Shown one piece after another: positions 55,013 through 61,349 of a DNA stretch of 64,000 bases; positions within the stretch are counted from its first letter, which is position 1; each line of letters opens with the position of its first letter. The translations under genes and the position numbers were made by a program. This DNA is from Streptomyces sp. NBC_01465 (GTDB taxonomy: Bacteria > Actinomycetota > Actinomycetes > Streptomycetales > Streptomycetaceae): positions 5,022,001 to 5,086,000 of the forward strand of contig NZ_CP109467.1 of NCBI RefSeq assembly GCF_036227325.1. The letters run 5' to 3'. Under the pieces are notes generated by a model. That model ran no database searches and had not been told where the DNA came from. It saw only the letters and a program-made list of their open reading frames with translations.

Positions 55013-55492
55013 ATGAGCGCTGAACCCGCATCGGTGAACTTCTCCGAACTGGTCAACAAGAACAAGCAGACCCTGGCCAGGCTGAAGGAGTCGTCGCGGC
55101 TACTTCTTCACCGCAGGGACGGCGAGGATCTTGTCCTCACTACCGCCGCGCGTGCAGAGCAGGACCAGGCCGTAGTATCTGCCGCCACTCACATGCTCGC
55201 CGCGATGGCCCGCCGCGAACCCGGAAGTATGGAGCTGCTGCTCGACATATTGCCGGACGCGTTTCCATGGGTTCATTTTCTCCCCGCTCCGGACGTCCAC
55301 GCCTTTGCCGTTGAACTGGTCGACACCATGCGGGCCGCTGAGTCGATCGCCAACAGCGCGTCTGTTGCACAACTGCTTGTCGCCTGGCAGCACACGGCGG
55401 AGGTCCACTCCGATCCGGAACTTCTGGCTGCCCTGACCCGTGAGCATGACGAGGATTACGGGCCGGTGCCGATGCCGGGAAGAGCTCGATGA
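55013..55492 (+). CDS. Phd/YefM-like antitoxin
   Basis: 159 aa. The N-terminal region (VNFSELVNKNKQTLARLKESSRLLLHRRDGEDLVLTTAARAEQ) follows the Phd/YefM DNA-binding pattern, in which a beta hairpin (RRDGEDLVLTT) lies after the first helix. The rest is helical and would bind the toxin. Two near-identical GTTTCGAAG/GTTTCAAAG words (54991-55010, spaced one helical turn) precede the ATG and probably form the autoregulatory operator. Its stop overlaps the toxin ATG, as is usual for toxin-antitoxin pairs. Confidence 0.75.
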   Translation: MSAEPASVNFSELVNKNKQTLARLKESSRLLLHRRDGEDLVLTTAARAEQDQAVVSAATHMLAAMARREPGSMELLLDILPDAFPWVHFLPAPDVHAFAVELVDTMRAAESIANSASVAQLLVAWQHTAEVHSDPELLAALTREHDEDYGPVPMPGRAR

Positions 55493-55845
55493 GCGCGGGG
55501 CGCGGCGACCGGGTCGCCCCTCCGGCACCGGAGGGGCAATGGGAGGTCCGGTATGCCGATGCGGCCGCCGCGAAGGGGTGGGAGGGCCTCGCCCAGCAGG
55601 CCGAAGGGAACACCTACAGGGCATGGGTGGTCATGCGTACCGACCCTTGTCCAGAGACAGAGACCCCCAGGCAGCACCGCCTCAAAGGGTCGCTGGCGCA
55701 CGGGAGTTATCGAGGTCAGATCTGTGAGCAATGGCAGATCGAGGTGACTGGCAGTGGCCGGGTCTGGTACCTCGCGGACACCGCCCGCGATACCTGCTGG
55801 ATCACCTACGCGGGCATGGCACATCCGAAGGCTACCGATCGGTGA
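55489..55845 (+). CDS. RelE/ParE-like toxin
   Basis: 118 aa. Family-like core: WEGLAQQAEGNTYRAWVVMRTDPCPETETPRQHRLKGSLAHGSYRGQICEQWQIEVTGSGRVWYLADTARDTCWITYAGMAHPKATD. The C-terminal basic/aromatic strand and HPKATD ending are typical of the actinobacterial RelE-type group. RelE-fold toxins cleave mRNA on the ribosome or target gyrase; which one applies here is not clear. It overlaps the antitoxin stop by 4 bp (ATGA) and lies just upstream of T7SS cassette B. Confidence 0.78.
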   Translation: MSAGRGDRVAPPAPEGQWEVRYADAAAAKGWEGLAQQAEGNTYRAWVVMRTDPCPETETPRQHRLKGSLAHGSYRGQICEQWQIEVTGSGRVWYLADTARDTCWITYAGMAHPKATDR

Positions 55846-56267
55846 GCGGGGGCGGGCACGAAGCGTCTGGCGTACCGGCTGGGTTGTGGCCCGTACTGGT
55901 CGGCTTGGAGCGTGGGGTCGGTCCTCGTCGGTGAGGTGAGGGTGAGGAAGTTGAACGTCTCCGTCAGTCCGGGACCGCCGTCTTCGCTTTCGCCGGGCGT
56001 CCAGAGCCTGGAGGCCGCGCGCACCTGGCCCCGCTGGGCCCTGGTCGCGAAGCGCGGGGCGACACCGTCGGCGGGCGCTTGGTTCCGCTCAGTTTGTCGA
56101 AGAGACCCATGAGATCAACCGGAGGGGCCCCGTTTTGCCGGCGCAAGGTGCTGAATCAGGGTAGAGGTGCGGGGTTTATCAACGGGAGGCGGCCTCACCG
56201 CTTCACAGATGGAACCGATAGTGTCGTGGGCCGCGTGTGAACAGAGAGACGGGGGAGGAGTGACGCG
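55846..56267. other. Intergenic region with a probable gene remnant
   Basis: About 420 bp between the toxin and cassette B. Minus-strand 56110-55964 encodes a short ORF that begins MGLFDKLSGTKRP, a beginning I recognise from a widespread Streptomyces protein family, but it goes out of frame at once and stops after 48 codons. The -1 frame stays open to 55806. It therefore looks like a decayed gene fragment. GGAACC (56211) with CGT 17 bp downstream resembles an ECF-type promoter for cassette B. Confidence 0.4.
55964..56110 (-). pseudogene. Truncated MGLFDKL...-type gene remnant
   Basis: 48 codons starting MGLFDKLSGTKRP and then Pro/Arg/Ser-rich sequence without family resemblance. A frameshift after KRP would give ADGVAPRFATRAQ..., closer to ordinary protein composition, but even that reading does not match anything I can name. 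It is treated as a fragment left by rearrangement near the toxin-antitoxin and T7SS genes. Confidence 0.3.
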
Positions 56268-56564
56268 ATGACCGGCTTCTACAAGGTGGAGCTGGAAGCT
56301 CTCAGCAGGCTGACCCGCGAGTTGAGTGAGTGCGCCGACGACATGCGCTCCGCCATGAAGCTCCTCAAGGACTTCGGCCCCAAGGGGTCCGGATTCGGCG
56401 AGCTCGACAAGGCCTGTGATGATTTCCAGGACTCCTGGGGATACGGCATCGGGAAGATCGCCGACGCGACCGGCGGTATCACCGACGGGCTGGCCGAGAC
56501 GCACAAGATCTACTCGGCGCTTGAGGAGCAGGTGGCCGCGAACTTCAAGGGCGGAAGTAAGTGA
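56268..56564 (+). CDS. Small ESX/WXG100-like helical protein, cassette B
   Basis: 98 aa. Helix one: LEALSRLTRELSECADDMRSAMKLL. Helix two: CDDFQDSWGYGIGKIADATGGITDGLAETHKIYSALEEQVAANF. The C-x-DF-x-D-x-W-x-YGIG block matches the cassette A protein at 43643-44017. YSALE fits YxxxD/E. GGAGGAG precedes the ATG. Its stop overlaps the GTG of the next gene. It is probably the co-secretion partner of the large substrate. Confidence 0.84.
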   Translation: MTGFYKVELEALSRLTRELSECADDMRSAMKLLKDFGPKGSGFGELDKACDDFQDSWGYGIGKIADATGGITDGLAETHKIYSALEEQVAANFKGGSK

Positions 56565-57292
56565 CCACACCCGAAAGCGAGTTCGCGGTGGAGTCCGACG
56601 CGGAAGTCGAGCCCGCCACCGTCAGTTTTCAGGCTCAGTCAGAGTTCCACGAGGTCCCGCTCGGCGTGGGCGTCGACGAGGAGACCCTCGACGAGCAGCT
56701 GCGCGAGTTCTCGCGCGACTACTGGGGCGACCGCGAGGACTGGGAGCCGCTTCGCCGCATGTTCGCGGCCATGCAGGCCGCCAACTCGGAGCAACTCGCC
56801 GCCAGCGGTGCGATCTACCAGGCCATGGGCGTCTTTCCCATCGCGGGGAGTGCTGACGAGGATGCTCCCGCGCGGATCAGCCGCTGCACGTTGCTGGTGA
56901 GCGTACGAGAACTCGACAATCCGGATCCTGAAGTCACCGCCGCCGGTATCGCGGAGACGCTGGCTCACGGTAGTGACGGTGGTGAGTCGCAGCTCGTGTC
57001 GCTCCCCGTGGGCCCGGCCGTTGTGCACGTTGCCGGGCAGCGCGCCGTGTGGGAGCGGGAGGACGGGGAGCAAGAGCGCTTCCTCGTACGCATCGAGGTC
57101 TGGATTCCCTTTCCCGCCGAGAACCGGCTGCTGCTTGTCTGCCTGAGCACCTCGGACGTCCAGGACCTGCACCTCTATCAGGCGGTCCTGGCCGACATCG
57201 CCGACACCATCACCTTCGGCAACCCCGAGCCGGCCGAGGAGACCGCCGCTGCGGTTCCGGCCACCCGGTCCGCCGTCTCCGATTTCGACTGA
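56561..57292 (+). CDS. T7SS cassette B partner protein
   Basis: 243 aa from the GTG at 56561 (overlaps the previous stop by 4 bp). An acidic N-terminus is followed by a domain that matches 41098-41724 in cassette A: LAASGAIYQAMGVF, GIAETLAHG, SLPVGPAVVHVAG, IEVWIPFPAENRLLLVCLSTSD...YQAVLADIADTI. No signal peptide or membrane span is present. Function unknown. It is conserved only as part of the cassette, which suggests a chaperone, immunity or secretion-targeting role. Confidence 0.72.
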   Translation: MTTPESEFAVESDAEVEPATVSFQAQSEFHEVPLGVGVDEETLDEQLREFSRDYWGDREDWEPLRRMFAAMQAANSEQLAASGAIYQAMGVFPIAGSADEDAPARISRCTLLVSVRELDNPDPEVTAAGIAETLAHGSDGGESQLVSLPVGPAVVHVAGQRAVWEREDGEQERFLVRIEVWIPFPAENRLLLVCLSTSDVQDLHLYQAVLADIADTITFGNPEPAEETAAAVPATRSAVSDFD

Positions 57293-57320
57293 GCGCGCCA
57301 GAGCCACGGAGGACGTACGG

Positions 57321-58760
57321 ATGACCACGCAGGTGTACGACGCGCTCGGCTTCGACCCGGCACCAGGAACCCCGGAGTCGGTCGAGCGGCTCGCAGCCAC
57401 CCTGAGCCGGGTTGGCAACCAGCTCAACTCCACCCACGGCACCCTCACCGGTCTCGGCACGGGCGGTGGGATCTGGGAGGGTGAGGCGGCCGCTGGATTC
57501 TCGAAGAAGCTCGGCGAGCTGCCCAAGTACCTTGAAGAGGGCCACAGTTCACTGCTGGACGCGGCAGCGGCACTCCACAAGTGGAATTCTGCGCTGACCG
57601 ACTTCCAGGCGGTCGCCGCCCGCTACGAGGCCGAAGCCGAGGAAGCCCGCCGCGTACTGGAGCAGGCCAAGAGCAATCCGGACCTGAACCTCGTGGGCCA
57701 GACCTTCGACACGGCCGAGGCTTTGCAGAATGCGCAGGACCGTATCGACTACGCGTCGAAGCGAATCAATGACGCGCAGGAGGCGCTCAACCACATCCTG
57801 GAGAAGGCGCAGGAGCTGCTCCAGCACCACGCGGATGCGGCACGCCTCGTAGCCGAGGCGATCCGTCGGGCGGCAGAGGGAGCCCCCGATGAGCCAGGGC
57901 TCTTCGATCGGTTCATGGATGCGGTCGGTTCGCTCGGCGACAAGTTGAAGGAACTGGGAGAGTCCGTCGCCAAGTGGGCCAAGGAGCATGCGGACGACCT
58001 CTACAAGATCGGCGACTGGCTGGGCATGGCTGCGGCGGCTTGCGACGTTCTGGCCATTGTCTTCTCCGAAACCGTCATCGGCGCCGCCGTCTTCGAGATC
58101 GCGGGCCGAGTGTTGAATACCGGAGCACTGGCCTTCCACGTGGCTGGTTACGCAGCAGGCGCCAAGAATGCCTCGATGACGGATATCGCCCTCGATGTTG
58201 CGGGATTCGTGCCATTTGGTGACCTTCTCAAGGTCGGCAAGGTGGCAGCCGGCGCGATCAAGGGTGTTGACATCTCTGCGGACGCATTCAAGGCGGTTGA
58301 TCGCGTCGGGGAGATCGCCGGGATGGCGAAGAAGGCCGAGGTCTTCCTGGAGCCGAAGAAGATTCTGGGTGTGTTCGGGGAGGGGAAAGCTGTGTACCGC
58401 ATTACATCCGAGTCCTTCGCGGACCGATTCGCCATGGCTTCGCATCGCGTCTTCGGCGATGCCGCGCGGTACGAGAGGCCGCTGACCAGTCCCGTGAAGT
58501 GGCTGGATGAGCACGCGATGCCGAAGATCATCGACAACACGCCCCTGGGTAGGATTCCAGCTCTGAAGGATGCAGTGAAGCTGGGAGAGAACGGCAAGAC
58601 ATTCATTGATCCCACGTCTTGGGTCTCGCGCGCCCCGGAAGCTGCCTATCGCGGATACAAGTTCGTGGAGTCCGCCGAGACTGCAGTGTCCGACGAGGTG
58701 CACGGCAAGTACGAGAAGTACAAGGGACTTGTCCAACGCGGCCTTGGGGAGTTCGGATGA
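57321..58760 (+). CDS. Putative T7SS-secreted toxin-like protein, cassette B
   Basis: 479 aa. It begins ALGFDPAPGTPESVERLAATLSR (near residue 7), then IWEGEAAAGFSKKLGELPKYL, SNPDLNLVGQTFDT, the long helical LNHILEKAQELLQHHADAARLVAEAI and APDEPGLFDRFMD. These blocks match the cassette A protein (42364-43587). After a hydrophobic middle (LAIVFSETVIGAAVFEIAGRVLNTG) the C-terminal 160 residues (FGEGKAVYRITSESFADRF...YKFVESAETAVSDEVHGKYEKYKGLVQ) are unrelated. That division fits a polymorphic toxin with a shared trafficking half and a variable effector end. No known enzymatic motif was seen. Confidence 0.82.
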   Translation: MTTQVYDALGFDPAPGTPESVERLAATLSRVGNQLNSTHGTLTGLGTGGGIWEGEAAAGFSKKLGELPKYLEEGHSSLLDAAAALHKWNSALTDFQAVAARYEAEAEEARRVLEQAKSNPDLNLVGQTFDTAEALQNAQDRIDYASKRINDAQEALNHILEKAQELLQHHADAARLVAEAIRRAAEGAPDEPGLFDRFMDAVGSLGDKLKELGESVAKWAKEHADDLYKIGDWLGMAAAACDVLAIVFSETVIGAAVFEIAGRVLNTGALAFHVAGYAAGAKNASMTDIALDVAGFVPFGDLLKVGKVAAGAIKGVDISADAFKAVDRVGEIAGMAKKAEVFLEPKKILGVFGEGKAVYRITSESFADRFAMASHRVFGDAARYERPLTSPVKWLDEHAMPKIIDNTPLGRIPALKDAVKLGENGKTFIDPTSWVSRAPEAAYRGYKFVESAETAVSDEVHGKYEKYKGLVQRGLGEFG

Positions 58761-59278
58761 CCTCTTTGGCGACGACGCATTCTCGGGCCTGGAGTCCTCG
58801 GCGGCCCAAGTCGTCTCTCCGCTTCTGGGCGCGTTACTGCGTGCAGTGGGTATGGGGGCCGCCCGTCTGGCTGTTGGTACGTATTCCGATCATTCTGTTG
58901 ACGCTCCTTGAGGTCGACATCGCCAGTTCGAGTGCGACGCCGGGATCGAAGGCGCGTTGGCGGCGGAGGCTCTGGGTGGACCGGGAGCGGCTGCGGCTCG
59001 ACCGGATCGCTGATCCGCGCGAACAGGAGCGTGAGTGGCGCCAGTTGCTGACGGACCGGAGCCTCAACTGCGTGCCGCCACGGCCCGGGGCTCCCGCGCC
59101 GCTGCCGTGCTCCGGGGGAGTGCACCGTCTGGATGCAGATGACAGCTTCTTCCGTCTCATCGGAGCGGGGAGGGCTCTGGACATTGCGGGGAGCGAGTTC
59201 GGCTGGGTGCTTGCACCTGGTGCGGAGAAGGATTTGCCTACGTGGTTGCGGCTGAGATGCCCGGAGCGGCTCGCGTAA
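58757..59278 (+). CDS. Cassette B membrane protein 1
   Basis: 173 aa; ATG overlaps the substrate stop by 4 bp. One strong span (FWARYCVQWVWGPPVWLLVRIPIILLTLLEV near residues 23-52) precedes a basic domain (KARWRRRLWVDRERLRLDRI). The C-terminal LDADDSFFRLIGAGRALDIAG matches 59390-60055. It is paralogous to the next gene and not to the membrane protein of cassette A. An immunity or adaptor role for the C-terminal toxin is the simplest inference. Confidence 0.7.
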   Translation: MTSLATTHSRAWSPRRPKSSLRFWARYCVQWVWGPPVWLLVRIPIILLTLLEVDIASSSATPGSKARWRRRLWVDRERLRLDRIADPREQEREWRQLLTDRSLNCVPPRPGAPAPLPCSGGVHRLDADDSFFRLIGAGRALDIAGSEFGWVLAPGAEKDLPTWLRLRCPERLA

Positions 59279-59389
59279 GGAAGAAACAGGCAGGACAGAG
59301 CCGATGAGCCTCGAAGGCGCGCGAGACCGCAGGCCGGATCGGCGACGCCATCAGCCCCTTCGGATGCGGAACAAGGCAGGACTGCCCGG

Positions 59390-60055
59390 ATGACAACACC
59401 CGCTCCTTCACTCGCCCAGCCTCTCCCGCTGCCCGGTCCCGCGAAGTCGACCGCGTGGTTGCGCGTCCGCTATGTGCTGCAATGGATCTGGTTTCCGCCG
59501 GTGTGGCTGATCCTCTTGATCCCGTCCCTCGTGGTGTTCGCGGCATGGTGGGCGCTCTGTTTCGTGTCCGCTGAGGCCGACGGGCCGTCTCTCATGTTGT
59601 TCACCGGACGTCGTTTCCGCTGGCGGCGGCGGATGTGGCTGGATCGGAAGCGGATGCGGAGGTCCGGTTCGAAGGATCTACTGCGTTTGGAGGACGAGCT
59701 GCGGGCTCTGTTCGACGGAAGGAAGAAGGTCGCGGGCGGCTTCGAATGGCGGACCGGCGGGACGCTGTGGCGTCACGATGACGGCCGCCTGGAGATCGAC
59801 CGCAGCTTCTTCCGGCAGCCGGGAGCTGCACGGGCGTTGGAGATCGCGGGGGAGTACGGAGTCGTGCCGACCGACGGTGGCAAGGGGCTGCCGGTATGGC
59901 TTGTGCTGAAGGGTGGGCAGCAGCATGCCGTTCGGTCGGCGCCTGAACAGCGGCAGACGTCCGCGACTGACCAACCGTACGAGCAACAGGCCGGCCCCTA
60001 TGCGGCCCCACGGCCGAACCAGCCGCCGCCCGGCGGCAACCCGTACCGACGCTGA
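59390..60055 (+). CDS. Cassette B membrane protein 2 (paralogue)
   Basis: 221 aa. Membrane hairpin WLRVRYVLQWIWFPPVWLILLIPSLVVFAAWWALCF (near residues 24-59), then RWRRRMWLDRKRMRRSGSK and IDRSFFRQPGAARALEIAGEYGVVP align with 58757-59278. The extra C-terminus is Gln/Pro-rich and ends NQPPPGGNPYRR, almost the same tail as mycosin (NQPPPGGGNPYQQ), which suggests a shared binding partner. It is separated from its paralogue by 111 bp, so may have its own promoter. Confidence 0.72.
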   Translation: MTTPAPSLAQPLPLPGPAKSTAWLRVRYVLQWIWFPPVWLILLIPSLVVFAAWWALCFVSAEADGPSLMLFTGRRFRWRRRMWLDRKRMRRSGSKDLLRLEDELRALFDGRKKVAGGFEWRTGGTLWRHDDGRLEIDRSFFRQPGAARALEIAGEYGVVPTDGGKGLPVWLVLKGGQQHAVRSAPEQRQTSATDQPYEQQAGPYAAPRPNQPPPGGNPYRR

Positions 60056-60088
60056 CAGGACGGTTGCCCATGTCCGCCGGGTCCGGGC

Positions 60089-60628
60089 TCAATCGGACCG
60101 CGTGACCGGGCGGCGCAGGCCGAGCCACTGTTCGGCCTCCCAAGCCTGGAAGCGTTCCACCTCGGTGAAGCCCAGTTTGGCGGCGAGGCGCATCGAGGCG
60201 GTGTTGGCGGTCTGGGTGGTGAGTACGACCGGTTCGCTGGGAAGGGCGCTGTCCAGCCAGTCGAGTGCTGCCGCGCATGCCTCGGTGGCGTACCCGGATC
60301 CCCATGCCTGTGGCAGGAAGAGGTAGCCGAGGTCCGCCTTTCCTGCGGCGGCCGGGCGACTGTGCTCCGGAGCTCTCCTGAGCAGGATCTGGCCGATCAT
60401 CGACCCGTCGAGATCAACGACGAAACTCCCTGGCCACCGCTCGGGTATCTCGGGCGTCTTGCGCTCGATCTCGTCACGCGGGCGGGGGCCGCCGAGGAAG
60501 GTGTGCACCTCTGGCGAGGCGAGCAGCTCGATGAATGCCGCACGGTCCCGGGCCTCAGCCTCGCGGAGCACGAGCCTGTCGGTTCTGATGGGGGCGGGCG
60601 GCCAGGCGACGGGGCTGAGCTCAGTCAT
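60089..60628 (-). CDS. GNAT-family N-acetyltransferase
   Basis: 179 aa from ATG 60628. RimJ-like pattern: IRTDRLVLREAEARDRAAFIELLASPEVHTFLGG, then ADLGYLFLPQAWGSGYATEACAAALDWLDSAL with the acetyl-CoA loop QAWGSGYATEA, and VLTTQTANTASMRLAAKLGFTEVERFQAWEAEQWLGLRRP. It acetylates an amine on a protein N-terminus or small molecule; the substrate is unknown. It is oriented against the cassette B genes and separates them from cassette C. Confidence 0.9.
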   Translation of the reverse strand: MTELSPVAWPPAPIRTDRLVLREAEARDRAAFIELLASPEVHTFLGGPRPRDEIERKTPEIPERWPGSFVVDLDGSMIGQILLRRAPEHSRPAAAGKADLGYLFLPQAWGSGYATEACAAALDWLDSALPSEPVVLTTQTANTASMRLAAKLGFTEVERFQAWEAEQWLGLRRPVTRSD

Positions 60629-60939
60629 GACAGCCAGCCAATCAGCGGGCTCAGGTGCGATCAAGACGTGCGGACCGAAGGCTGACGCCCTTCAGGACTT
60701 TGGGATTCCGACCCGGTGAATCACGGTTGATGAAGATGAAAGCTGCCCGAAAGGGGCGTCGTTTCTCCCGTGATGGCGAATTGGAGTGGTTCGCGCAGGG
60801 GTGCGGCAATTCTCGTTCGGTAACTCGAACGACCTATGCCATCACAGAAAGTTGTGGTAGAACAGGCGCCCATTGATGCGGTCGCGTCAATGGTGGCCGG
60901 TGGGACCTGCCGGTGCATTCAACGGGGAGAGGCATCGCC

Positions 60940-61305
60940 ATGCGCGAAGCAGAGGGCGGCAGTGGTACCACCAAAGTCGATACGGTCACGCTGAATCGGG
61001 CCAGTAACAACTTGGTTGAGTTGCGCGGCAGTACCGACAGCGTCGACAACGCCGCCGACAGCGACACCCTCGCGGCGAGCACGGGTCTCAACCGGCACGG
61101 TGGTGGCTCAATGGGTGACGGCGGCTGGGTGACTGCTGGAGGGCTGGTCACCATGGATGTGCGCTGGGGCGATCAGGTCATCAACCTCAAGACCATGTTG
61201 CAGTCCATCAGCGAGAAGCTTCATGAGACCCGCGGGAACTACACGGACCGCGAGCAGCAGGAGCAGGGCGAGTACTACCGCCAGACCGTCAGCGACTTCG
61301 GCTGA
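60940..61305 (+). CDS. Small ESX-like protein, cassette C
   Basis: 121 aa from the ATG at 60940 (GGGGAGAGG seven bases upstream). The N-terminus is Gly/Thr-rich and the second half helical (INLKTMLQSISEKLHETRGNYTDREQQEQGEYYRQTVSDFG). YTDRE fits the YxxxD/E signal, although no W-x-G is present. It precedes a 750-aa WEG-motif protein by 44 bp, so probably acts as its secretion partner. It is clearly different from the cassette A and B small proteins. Confidence 0.72.
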   Translation: MREAEGGSGTTKVDTVTLNRASNNLVELRGSTDSVDNAADSDTLAASTGLNRHGGGSMGDGGWVTAGGLVTMDVRWGDQVINLKTMLQSISEKLHETRGNYTDREQQEQGEYYRQTVSDFG

Positions 61306-61349
61306 CCCGCAGCGCATCTGCCGCCGACTCCTCAAGGGTTGATTTACGC

